This document shows positions 11,716 to 22,095 of a stretch of DNA of 64,000 bases, piece by piece. Each line of letters opens with the position of its first letter. Position 1 is the first letter of the stretch. Under the pieces are notes generated by a model that saw only the letters and a list, made by a program, of their open reading frames with translations, was not told the DNA's origin and searched no databases. The stretch is from Henricia sp. BOLD:AAB3569 (Eukaryota; Echinodermata; Asteroidea; Spinulosida; Echinasteridae). Location: the NCBI GenBank assembly GCA_037783545.1, contig JBBELK010000387.1, positions 1,860,001 to 1,924,000 on the forward strand. Direction: 5' to 3'. A program made the position numbers and the translations under genes.

Positions 11716-12529
11716 CTATCTATTTAAGCTAGTAAAACTATTTGGTGTATTTATCAATTGAAAGTTATATACATGGAATAAAAATTGTGATTTATATAGC
11801 AAAGGCATGGAGCTGCGTATTTCGTGCACGAATTTGGCATATCGATACAACAGTTTCCTATATGCAATTTTTTTAAATTTAATGCATTTTGTGCGTCCAC
11901 CTGTCCGCAATAAGTCGATATGACTGGCTACCCTCCCTCCAAATTGGAACCAAAATTGTATTTCTTTATTTGGGGTGGGGGGAGGGGTGGGGGTGGGGCG
12001 GTATAAAAGGCACACAGCACCGCTCGCCACCCCCCACCCCCCACCAGTGGTCTGATTAGACAGACCCCAGTGGTCTGTCTAATCTAATTGTCACGTGACA
12101 AAAAGATATGTAAACTTATGTCACGTGATAATTCACGTGCCTTTTCCTTTTTCGCTGGTACATATACGGTACTCTTGCGTGCGCACGATTCGATTTTCGA
12201 GATGTATGCACCTATCAATTGTTTTCCCCACCCCTCCCGCCCCCGGGCTACCCCACCTATAAGGTGGGATTGTCACTTTTTGCATGACAAAATCCCCACC
12301 CCTTGGGCAACATTTAGGTCACCGTGACAAAAATCCCCACCCTCGGGTGCAAAAAATGCACAAATTTTGCATAGCAAACTGCAGTATACATCATTAGTAA
12401 TCTCGAAAATCAGAAATGTTTACAGATTTACGCCTAACTTACACAATATAAACATGATGACCGTAGAAAACTTCCCCTGAAATGGTTTTGTCTAAAGTGC
12501 TATAGTCTTTGAGAAATTAGTAAAACAAT

Positions 12530-14186
12530 TAGTTATACAAATGTATGTCGTGAGGAGGGGGAAGGGGAGAGAACATTGTATTCTTTGGAATTTGCCTATT
12601 TTGCGTATGAATACAACAGTTTTCTATGCACATCGGCCAGGAAAACCATTTTTCTGTTTTCCAGTTTATCCCTCACAAACACTGCATTTTTGTTGCCATA
12701 AATCTCCACTTTTTACAAATGGAGGCGCTTTTCTTTAAAGGGCCCCTTATTTAGGATTTTTATCAATGAAATCTATGCTTTAAAACCACTCTACTCAGTT
12801 AAAGTCATAAAATGTTTTTTCTTAACTTTTCCCTTCCGTCTTCCTTATGTGATGCACTCAAAACAGCGCCCTTTGTCTATGATTTATTGCAGTGAAATCT
12901 TCAAAGTTGAAAAAGGCCACCTTTTATTGATTTTACATCCAAACGAACAATAGTATGTCTTGCTGAACAAGTAATCCGTCATTATGAAGCAAAGCTTAGG
13001 CACAAAGTTGTTTAGCATGTCACAGGCCCTTTAAAGAAAATAATAAAATATCTGACGAGAAAAGAAAAACGGTTTGAACTACGAAAGTTCGTCGTACATC
13101 GTACCATGATTGTGCGAAACGAAATGCCCCCGGGGAAATGTCTTATCTAGGCAAATTGCCGCGTGATAAAAGCTATGTAAACTTATGTCACGTGTAATTC
13201 ACGTGCCTTTTTCCTTTTTCGCTGGTATATCTACGGTACTCTTGCGTGCATTCATTTGTCGATGTTCAGTTGAGTAATTTTGTTAAAAACGGTCAAAACT
13301 ATGCCCGCTTGCATCGTACTTTTTCGCACCTTTTTTTTATCCAGCACAACTTGTCAGCTTGCCGCACTGTCATTTGCTGAGCTGGAGTGACTTTTGTAGC
13401 TAAATTTCCCTTCATTTCAACTACGAAATGTGATGCTCACACGCGCACTTGTCTTTTTTATCGCACACCCAAACGTTAGGCTAGGCTTCTTTGGGCGATT
13501 CCATACCGGAATCGAGTAGCTGTAGAATCAAGTACACTTTGAATATCGGAATCACGATTCCAGATTTTTGAGGAATCGATTTTTACTGGGAATCGATTCC
13601 CTTTCAACTGTGATAGCTAGCGGATTCCAGAAATTTCCTGGCATTATTCCGAAGCCAAAACACTTGACTTTTGCAATTTCCACATTTTGGAACATGTGCG
13701 TGGCACAGGCTGGCATCATTTTATGGACGTTTAGTACAGCTCGTTGCCTGGGTCACGTCATCATGATCATCTTCCCGTGAAAAATAGGAATCGTTTCCAA
13801 ATGAAATCGCAATTCCTTTTCGGAATCGGAGTCGACTCCGAAAATCCTGGAGTCTCCCAAACGCAAACCTAGTATTGATAGCTTTCTCATGACGTCATGT
13901 CGTGTGTCAAACAACGCCGCGCCACTGCGGAAGCAATGCGCGCGCGCGCCGCGTGTGTCCATTGCACGCGTAACGCTCTGTACGAAGGCTCCCATTGGTG
14001 AACTAAACCGCGCTACGCCCACCAGAGAGACACGCAACGCGCACGCACATCACTTCCACAATTATTTGACTTACAAAATGGCGTATTCGCACGTTTTCGA
14101 ATACTATCTATACTGTAGGCAGGACAAATTATAAATGTCTTGAAATTTGTTAAAATATAATTTTATTAATATTATGTTTCTTGCAG
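12530..14186 (+). repeat. 5' flank of the second duplicated segment
   Basis: This aligns in blocks with 3545-4948. It holds the same ctccactttttacaaatggaggcgctttt block, a TCACGTG-containing cassette near 13165-13206 and the gagtgacttttgtagct block near 13385. A second copy of the E-box cassette at 12090-12137 precedes it. It is longer than its partner because of insertions, including a palindromic element at 13868-14105. Confidence 0.6.
13868..14105. mobile_element. Insertion of family W in the promoter side of copy 2
   Basis: In the first gene copy the sequence runs acctagtatactgtagg without a break. In the second, about 240 bases are inserted in that place. The insert has atgacgtcatgtcgtg at one end, aaaatggcgtattcgcacg at the other and a core rich in CpG (gcgcgcgcgcc). 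A second insert of the same family, in opposite orientation, lies at about 16005-16255. Confidence 0.65.
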
Positions 14187-15199
14187 CGTGCTAAAGTCTA
14201 CACTACAGAACATACTTGACGTTGGAGCTAGCATCAAACAAACGCGTACCCTGCATTGACTGTACAATGAAGACCATCATCATTTTGGCTTGTTTTATCG
14301 CTATAGCTGCGGCCCACGTTTGTATCATTAGTCCCCACCAACGAGGCTCTATGAATGGCCTCAACGCCACAGGTTTGTCAGTCTAAAGTAATTATAATTA
14401 GGCCTATTAATTAGTACTTCCTTAGGATTTTTAAAAGTGCCCATTGCACTGTCACTCGTAAGCGTGAGGAAACCCATGAAGCTTAGAAGACGATGAGGTA
14501 AGAATTTAGTATTCGGACGTCACTAATTTTGCCTTAACATGATTTATTATACATCAATAAGTGCAAATCCAAGAAACCAAAATTTGGAGGGGAAACATGA
14601 AGAATTTACTAGAAAAAACTTGTCCCATGTGGAGCTATATGGAGGACAGCTCTTTTTCGAGCTGTCCTTTATATGGCTCCTTTGTGGAGTGGTTTTTTCC
14701 ACTCTTTTTGGAATGATTGCCACTCTTTTTACAGAATTTCACTCTTTTTGGAGTGATTTTCACTGTTTCCGAGTGGTTTTATAAGGGAGTCACTCTTTTG
14801 AAGAGTGAGTTTTTCACTCTTTTACATTTAGAGCGCGCGAACATTCGAAGCAAAATTGCAATGTTGCTCCCTTCATTCGACAAATCGATTTGACAAGTAA
14901 CGAGAAGGGGGTGTCGCACAGCTTCATTCGATCTTCATAATTACGGTACCGCTCTGCGTTTGATCTTCGTTGAGCAAGATGTGAATGCACACTTCATTAA
15001 CTAACGATGATTAACTAATCTTCGTCGAACGAAGCGATTTTCCTAACGTGAACGAGGTCTTGCTCAAGGACGGGATTTAATTTAATTTGTTATTTTTATT
15101 TATTTATTTATTTTAAATTTTTTTTTTTATAGGGGCACATGTGGTGGTCGGCCTGAAAAAGCACCTGTTGAGAAAATCCAGTAAGTATTAATCATATCT

Positions 15200-15545
15200 A
15201 AGGAGCCTGTTCAGATTTTTCATTCTCATTGTAACCTAACAATCATAAAAAATACCTCCCCAAAATAATATCCATGGGAAGAAAACAGGAAATTTGCAAT
15301 CTCCAATTTGGATGTGGAAGCAAAAGGGTTGGTGTGATCACTGCACTTTTCTATGGAACGGGTAAATTAGTTTACAAAACATCGGTTTTATGATATCCTT
15401 GTACGGATTGAGACCGTGAAAATTCAATGGTAATGAGAAAAATATGATAAATGATATGGTATCAAAATCTCAACACCCATGGGAAAAATGGCGGTTAAAA
15501 AATGTGATCCAGCCAATTTTTCCACCCATTTTTTTGTTTTTAATA
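15200..15545 (+). mobile_element. Family A element in intron 2 of copy 2
   Basis: It matches the element in the same intron of copy 1 (5680-6012), with internal deletions. Its shared position shows that it predates the duplication. Confidence 0.65.
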
Positions 15546-16004
15546 AACCCTGTGGTGAGATTAAATTTCTTGCTAAAAAGCAGGAATCATGTTTGGAAAT
15601 TGATGTTTAAAATTCCCAAAAGACCGTGCTTTACAAAATTGCGAGTTAAAGGCCTACTGTATTTTAATAGCACATGAAACTGTATTTATTATTTTTAAAT
15701 TGAGAAAAATGGATTACAAATGTCATATTCGCGTGTTCTGTTACAAAATTGTATTTTAATAGCAGATTAAACTATTTTGTTTATTTTTTTACAAAAAATT
15801 ATTTTATTTTTTGTGTGCATAACATTTTTTAAAATGTTCAATTGTGTTCAGGCATGGTGGGATGTTTACCGTTACTTTCCAAAAGAACCTGAGCCACTTC
15901 AAAAAATATCCCAATGGAACAACTACTAACGTGAGTCTAAAATATTTTAATATTAATTAGTTTGGAAAAGCTCCAATGGATTGTTATAGAAAGTCAGTTT
16001 GGGA

Positions 16005-16255
16005 TTTCGACCCCTTTCGAACACGTGCGAATATGCCATTTTGGGAGTCAAATAATACTGAGTCGTTGTGGAAGCGATGTGCGTGCGCGTTGTGTGTCTC
16101 TCTGGTGGGCGCAACGCGGTTTAGTTCACCAATGAGAGCCTCAGCATAGCGCGTTACGCGCGCTGGACACACACAACGCGCACGCACATTGCTTCCACAA
16201 CGACGCGGCATTGTTTTACTCCCAAAATGACGTCATTGGCACGAGCTCAATTTGT
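16005..16255. mobile_element. Family W palindromic insertion in intron 3 of copy 2
   Basis: The arms contain gttgtggaagcgatgtgcgt and its inverse acgcacattgcttccacaac. The outer ends resemble cgaacacgtgcgaatatgcc and aaatgacgtcattggcacg. Copy 1 lacks it at this site (near 6460). Confidence 0.7.
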
Positions 16256-17499
16256 AAGCATGCTAAGTATGTGCAACACTCTAAACAAAAGATCCCCTGT
16301 TTTTTTGTTTTATAGTCTAACGCAATGAGTTTTACAGTTGCTTGTTAAATTGAGTATTGCCATTGTGTGTGCCCATAGGCAAGGCTTTTTTTCTGCCTCT
16401 TTTCACCCAGGAGCAAATGGGTACCTGTGAGGGTAACGAAGGTGTTGTGTGTGTGATTAGCTCATGAGTGCCTAACAGGCAGCCGGGCTGCATGCTCCCC
16501 GGGGAGCTGAGAGGTTCATAATGGGATTATTAATTGAGCCCATTGACCAGGGGTCATAAAGTGGCCTGAGCACAAGGTGGATTTTTAGACAATAAAAAAC
16601 AACTTATTATTGCTTTCTCCTCCCCAGGGATATTTTGAGATTGTATTAATGAAGGGTAACCGGCACTTAGTCTTGAAAAAGGTTCCGGACAGCGATTCTC
16701 CATCATTGACACTTTACTCTGAGGATGTCACCATGCCCGATAGGTATGTTATATATCTGGGATTGCAAGGGGTGTTTCTGGGTACTTCATTGGGTATTTA
16801 CATGTATGTTATGGGTTGTTCTGGGTTCAAAGTGGGCACCTTTATGTAGTATTAATGTGAATTAGTAGCAAACTGCTGTTCTAAGTGAATGCCTTGCACT
16901 TAAACTGGCATTTACTTAATGAACTGAGTAGTCGATCGTGGCTTCAGGCCTTGTTTGCAAAACATATGGGACTGGCTGAAAATTGTTAAGGTTTTTCTAC
17001 ACAAAATCTTAATATTTTACTCCTGAATTTGGGTTTTTCCATCAAATCTGCACTTACAAATGCCAGATGAGTCATTATAAAGAGAAATATTTCTGATCAA
17101 CTTCTCAACTCTTACCTTTATTTTTGATAGTTTTGATCGGTTTTGATGAACTCTATTTATTTTATTACTTTGCAGACCCCTCCAAGTTCCAGCAATTTTA
17201 CAGGTAATTTAATGTTCTTTTAGACTCCTGATTTTTACCCCAAAAAATTAAATCCCGGTGGGGCCAAGTTGCTTTTCAATGCATCCAGATTTCCCAAACT
17301 CATATGGACATTATTTTGTCCACATTCGTATCGAAAAAAAAATTCAATTAAAATTTTATTTCATCTTCAACTGTAAGCTAATAAAGAAAAGACCACTTTT
17401 GTTCGATTGAAACTAAAATTTGCACTTTTTGTACATTTATGATGCTTTTTTTTCACTTGCCAAGTGTAATTCACAGAATTACATGTGAAAATCCCCAAA

Positions 17500-17760
17500 T
17501 TACAGGATTGCATATATGGCTTAATTATCTCCATGTGTGATTGAGGATGTGTAATGATAAAAACCAACCTGTGTATAAGTTGGCTAAGCACCTCATCTAC
17601 ATTTCGAGAAAACAATGGGAAAAACTGTGTCTGAGCTTTCAAGAAAATATGCGAAGCTGCCATAATATTTAGGCTGGTGCCCTGACTATACTGCATGGAA
17701 AACAGCCATAATACCACAGTAGTCAGGGACCACAGTAGTCAGTTTCATTAAGGGCGCCCT
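17500..17760 (-). mobile_element. Family G element fragment
   Basis: It carries the block ctccatgtgtgattgaggat and the terminal tagtcagggaccac block also found at about 25445-25705 (opposite sense) and 30640-30985. One end is related to family F. Confidence 0.55.
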
Positions 17761-18037
17761 TGTCAAAAAATGTGCGCACAGACGCATTTATATAAATTCA
17801 TTTTTAATTGTCGTTTTCTCACAAAAACAAAGATATTATCTCGTAAAGCCTAGTCTACATGAGCCAACATTTGTTGGACAACAAGGTCCAATATCTGTCT
17901 GACGATGTCGGCCGACTGAAAGTTGGATGGTGTGGACGCCGCTGCATGCAACGCCCAACATCATCCAACAAGTTGGTCCATGTTGGAACATGTTTATATC
18001 GCCCGACTTTGTTGGAGCTTGTTGGAGAAACAGGCCA

Positions 18038-18186
18038 ATAGACCGTATCGAATAGCCGCCATTTCGTGAGGCAGTTTCTTTGTTACTTGAGGACATGCAT
18101 GGTTGCACATATTGTGCTTCCATTGTTGAACGGTTTAAGTAACAAAAGGTGCCCCACGAAATGGCGGCTATTCGATACGGTCTATA
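18038..18186. mobile_element. MITE, family C (ATAGACCGTATCGAATAGC)
   Basis: Terminal inverted repeats of about 30 bases begin atagaccgtatcgaatagcc and end ggctattcgatacggtctat, giving 149 bases in all with TA at both ends. Sister copies are at 32850-32979, 44598-44745, 42295-42395 (truncated) and 59690-59755 (one end). The TA boundary fits a Tc1/mariner-type non-autonomous element. Confidence 0.8.
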
Positions 18187-18227
18187 GCAGATTAGAACGC
18201 GCTGTCAGGTGAAGGCAGCAACCAACG

Positions 18228-18480
18228 GGGCTGCGTTCCAAACACGCGAACGTTGCCAACGTTCGCCACTGGTTACAGTGCTTTTGTGCACTAGTCTATG
18301 AAAAGTCGGGTACCAGTTGTTGGCGAACGATGCAAACGTTTGCAATGTTCGCGTGTTTGGAACGCAGCCCTGCAGTCGAGATATGCCGCTAGAACATGTT
18401 GGTTCGCGCGGCGCGGTCGAGCACATCCATGTACCGCCCAACAAGTTCTAACTTCATGTTGGTTCGTGTAGACGGTCCTT
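18228..18480. mobile_element. Nested inverted-repeat element around family C copy
   Basis: The left part of the region (ggctgcgttccaaacacgcg, 18230-18249) is inverted at 18349-18370 (cgcgtgtttggaacgcagcc), giving a compact hairpin element of about 140 bases. The wider stretch 17845-18480 has a further inverted pair around catgttggttcgtgtagac and gtctacatgagccaaca, so one insertion appears to sit inside another. Confidence 0.55.
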
Positions 18481-18628
18481 AAAGGCACAGGCTCGTCAGC
18501 AATGCGCGCCCGCCAAATTCGTGCTCAAAACACGCAGCTAGCTCCATGCCCGGCTTTGCTATGGAGCTGCGTATTGCGTGGCACACATTTGGCGGGCGCG
18601 CATTGCTGACGAGCCTGTGCCTTTAAGG
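18480..18628. mobile_element. Palindromic MITE, family B, flanked by TTAA
   Basis: The left end reads ttaaaggcacaggctcgtca and the right end tgacgagcctgtgcctttaa, so the element is bounded by TTAA on both sides. This duplicated TTAA target is characteristic of piggyBac- and Kolobok-type transposition. It lies in intron 5 of the second secreted protein gene. Confidence 0.8.
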
Positions 18629-18868
18629 CTTTTCCAGTCTTTGCAATCCAAATGTGGATTGCAAATTTAGGACATAGAAATCATGTATTGGGGCTTTAAT
18701 ATGATTCTTCTGAATAATTTGCATGTTTTTCTTCTATGTTTGTAGGTGACCTACGTAACAAACAACCCTGAAGTACCGAAACATGGCATTTTCTACCAAT
18801 GCAGTGACATCGAACTGTTCTAAAAAAAAAAAACCAACATCGCTGAATTTTTTTAAATGATCAACACT

Positions 18869-18874
18869 AATAAA
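18869..18874 (+). promoter_or_regulatory. Polyadenylation signal AATAAA of copy 2
   Basis: AATAAA 46 bases after the stop, in the same conserved context as in copy 1. Its preservation argues that the copy may still be transcribed. Confidence 0.65.
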
Positions 18875-18879
18875 TATTC

Positions 18880-19690
18880 ATACTGCCTAAATTTTGATTG
18901 TTTTCTAAAGAACAAAATAATCTATATTTCTTTTATAATTTGTAATTTGTACTGTAGTCTATTATTTGCAGATTTTGGCATATGTAAACAGCTGTTAATT
19001 AACAAAACTATAAAAGTGTCTGTTTTGTTTTGATCATTTGTGGTAAAATTGTGCATAGATCTTTTTTGCAGATTATCTTTTACTTGGGGAAGTATCTCTG
19101 TTTTTTTCCCTGAAAGTTTTGGTGGCACAAAATGTACAACAATTTGGATTATTTAGAATGAACATTGTACACGGATTTAAAAATGGTCTTTGAATTTCTT
19201 TGCTAGATGGGATAAATTTACTTTAGTTGAATTAATTTTTATTGTTATAAAGATTTTGGAATTTTAGAAAAATATCTACTACATGTAGTGGGAGCTCTTT
19301 CTTTAAAGGTCTGTAGATGATCTGTTTTTGAGCGATTCTGTGAATAAAACCATTATAAATCAAAAGAAAGACATCAACAAACTCATCCGAAGAAATTTCA
19401 GCTTTGTCAAATTTACCGTTTAAAAAAACCATGAAAATCCATATGCGTTTTCCTGGTCTTGGCCATCCTCTTGCAACAGTGCCCCTTTAACGCACTCCCT
19501 AACTCCTGCGTACAGTGGCCCTGTTGAAAAAGGCCCCATTTGGCGGTGGGACTAGCGACAGAAATCTTGTCGCCTCTGCTGGACCAATCAGGACGCTTGC
19601 AGTGCATTGTAGCACGATTGCAGGCATTCAAATGTAACGCGCGCAGATTGTAAACACCGTGCATGCATGTGATACATGTACTCGGTAATG
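18880..19690. other. Intergenic, no gene recognised
   Basis: A+T-rich sequence. A short segment (caacagtgcccctttaacgcactcc, about 19475-19500) is the inverse of one near 11045-11080, so pieces of a dispersed repeat are present. No exon is supported. Confidence 0.4.
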
Positions 19691-20070
19691 CTGACTGTTG
19701 TCCGCGTCGGCGATTGGCTGCTATTTAAAGCATACTGGGAAATCCGTTCCATTACATTCGTCAGCATGCATCCCTGTTATTAATGTGAACAACTGCGGAG
19801 TAAATAAGGTTCGTCGTTTGAAACTGGTTTGGTAGGAATGGGACAGTCATAAGGAACGGAACCCAATACAATTTCTGGAAAGTATAGAAATTGTTTCTTT
19901 TCGGCATAACATGACCGAATTGATTAAATTACATCAAAATGACTCGGGCGTGAGTTGGCTCAAGACAACAGCCGGCTCGCTCCACAGATTTGCGTGTATT
20001 TCCTCAGGGTATTGTCACGTCGCTTCGCATAGTGGAAATTCCCTGAGATCTCAGGATGGGTCTTGGCGGG
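19690..20070 (+). repeat. Dispersed repeat, family O
   Basis: It matches about 57947-58255 over most of its length (shared: atttaaagcatactgggaaatcc, aacccaatacaatttctgga, gagatctcaggatggg), with a small piece also at 10990-11030. Non-coding. The type of element is unclear. Confidence 0.6.
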
Positions 20071-20778
20071 GTGTAGCAAATATTCGTTCTCAGTTGATCG
20101 GGTACTATGTGGCTTGCGTGATGTGCAGAGCATTGAGCTATATGTATATGTATGTAAATCAATGGTGCAGAGTACATGACGCGTGTGCGCGCGATCCATA
20201 AAAATGCATCGCGTTGGAACACGCATGCACGCAGCGCCCATGCATTTTGGACCGCGTAGATGCGAACCAAAAATAAGTAAATCGTTTGCAAACGATCTAA
20301 ATAATTTCATCTGTACGCATTATTTTCTGGTAAAATTATTTTGAGCGGAAACCTTTCATTGGGTAGTTGCTATTAATTCAATCTTTACTTTTAAAACTTT
20401 TCCCCTGTAAACTCGTCCTTTAAGCCAGTAAAACTAATTGGTGTAATTATTCATGGAATAAAATTGTGATTTATAGCAATTGTACACCCTTAGTTACTGA
20501 CTTTATTTTCGGAACTGCATGAATTTAGAAATCATGGCAAAATGTGACGTAACACTCCCACCACGCCCACCTCCTCACCTACCAATAAAAGTAAATAGCG
20601 CCCTCTTTCTCTTGCATAACAGTCTTGCACCCAATGAACCTCTAGCAACATTTAAATAAGAATAATTGTCAACTTTCGGAGCGCCAGACTGGTAGTGTTT
20701 TGCGTTGGCGACGATCACGATCGGCGCACGCACAGTCATCGTGCAGTTGGTTAAAATATCCACCAAACTGTCTTTAAA

Positions 20779-20827
20779 ATGGCTTCAATTCTGAGGTTAC
20801 CTTACCGATCGGGTGTGAACCTAATCG
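20779..20827 (+). CDS. SDHA: Candidate first coding exon of SDHA (targeting peptide)
   Basis: An ATG opens a short frame MASILRLPYRSGVNLI followed by a good donor (G/gtaatt). The peptide is basic, hydroxylated and free of acids, as expected of a mitochondrial targeting sequence, and its length fits the residues missing from the SDHA N-terminus. The phase is a problem: this donor leaves one extra base, while exon 2 of SDHA (22096) starts on a codon boundary. A weaker donor at 20815 would fit. The assignment is therefore tentative. Confidence 0.3.
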
Positions 20828-20967
20828 GTAATTTCTCAAAATCGGTGGGTATTGCAAATTAATTATAAGTTCATCAGTTACACGTGTTGAAAGTAGAGGT
20901 GCCAGCGGGCGCCATGCGGCCGGGCCACCTTCCATGGCCGGCCACGGCAAGACCCGTGAGGCGTGAA

Positions 20968-21215
20968 CAGGGGCCAATTTCATGGCGTTGCTTAGCACAA
21001 AAATTTGCTTAGCACAGGATTTGTTTGCTTTATTTTGCAAAAATGGAGTGCCAGCCAAAATCGTAAGTGATGTGTATTGAAAGGTATTCTCTTACTCTTG
21101 CGAAGAACACAAGTTGGTGTATAATTTTGGCTTGTAATCCATTTTATAAAGCAAACGAATCCTGTGCTAAGCAAATTTTCGTGCTAAGCAACGCCATGAA
21201 ATTGGCCCCAGGGCT
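20968..21215. mobile_element. Foldback element with GGGGCCAATTTCAT ends
   Basis: Left ggggccaatttcatggcgttgcttagcac and right gtgctaagcaacgccatgaaattggcccc form arms of about 85 bases. A fragment of the same end (tttatgaaattggcccctgg) lies at 36790-36810. It sits in the presumed first intron of SDHA. Confidence 0.75.
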
Positions 21216-21414
21216 TCGGAAAATCCTCAGCCCTGGAGCCGTTTCTAACCCCAAATCTGTGGCAAACTCACGCAAATGAAATCCGTATACATTAAACAAA
21301 GATTGAAGGAAGTTACCTCCTGGAATCGACAGATTATTAATTTCTAAGAATAGATATAGGCCTACTTGACTTCCCACTATAATAACTCCTGTCGGAACCT
21401 CCTGTTACAAATTA

Positions 21415-21825
21415 CGGTATTTTTTTCGTATACATTGAACAAAGATTTTAAGAAAATTACCTCCTGGAATCAACACATAATGTCATTTTAAGATATACTT
21501 CCCACTTGCACTTTTGTCGCAAATGTTGCTTTTCTGTAGAAAAATCACGTTTTCTTCTTCACAAATTGCCTTCAGTTAGTGCACAAGATAACCATTCACG
21601 CGCGCGCGCAGCGCCCTCTGTTGTCGCGCTTACGCACAGACCGCTCGCGCGTCATTTTGTGCAATACTTTATGCAGTAATTTTATCATTTATTTATCTCA
21701 GAAATGCAACATTTGCGACGGAAGTGTCAGTGGGAAGTATATCTTAGAATTGAATAAGCTATCGATTCCAATATATAAATTTACCCAAATCCGTGTTCAA
21801 TGTATATGAAAAAAATACCCAAATT
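21415..21825. mobile_element. TIR element, family E
   Basis: The ends contain tcgtatacattgaacaaaga and its diverged inverse (ttcaatgtatatgaaaaaaat). The inner arms have aagatatacttcccacttgc and an inverse. The core carries gcgccctctgttgtcgcgct. The same element, on the opposite strand, lies at 38165-38572. Partial copies are at 21280-21310, 21950-22075, 37045-37135 and 37665-37772. Confidence 0.75.
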
Positions 21826-22095
21826 ACTGCAGAGAGTAATGCACAAAATTACGGTGTGACAATAGAAGGCGCTGCGTGCGCGTGTGAATCGTTTAATCTT
21901 GTGCACTATTAAAACTAAATGCAATTTTTGAACGAGAAAATGTGATTTTTCTAAGAAAAACTAACATTTTCGACAAAAGTGCAAGTGGGAAGTATATCTT
22001 AGAATTAGATTATGTGTTGATTCCGAGAGGTAATTTCTAATAAATCTTTGTTCAATGTATACGGAAAAAATACCGTTGTTTCTTTTTGAATCCAG

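Larger units (their letters stand above)
14267..18823 (+). pseudogene. Second copy of the BIM1/X325-like gene, exon 2 frame broken
   Basis: All six exons are present (14267-14372, 15133-15180, 15852-15930, 16628-16743, 17176-17203, 18746-18823) with intact splice sites. The signal peptide and mature His17 are identical to copy 1. Exon 2 lacks 25 bases relative to copy 1; a CATG repeat at the junction indicates microhomology-mediated loss. Reading from the normal acceptor the frame is lost. An AG inside exon 2 (15160-15161) would give a 19-base exon that restores the frame and a protein of about 141 residues lacking the two cysteines near 40 and 47. Exon 4 also lacks the Cys of copy 1. All other exons stay open with mostly conservative changes, so the copy is either a very young pseudogene or a shortened functional paralog. 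Confidence 0.7.
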
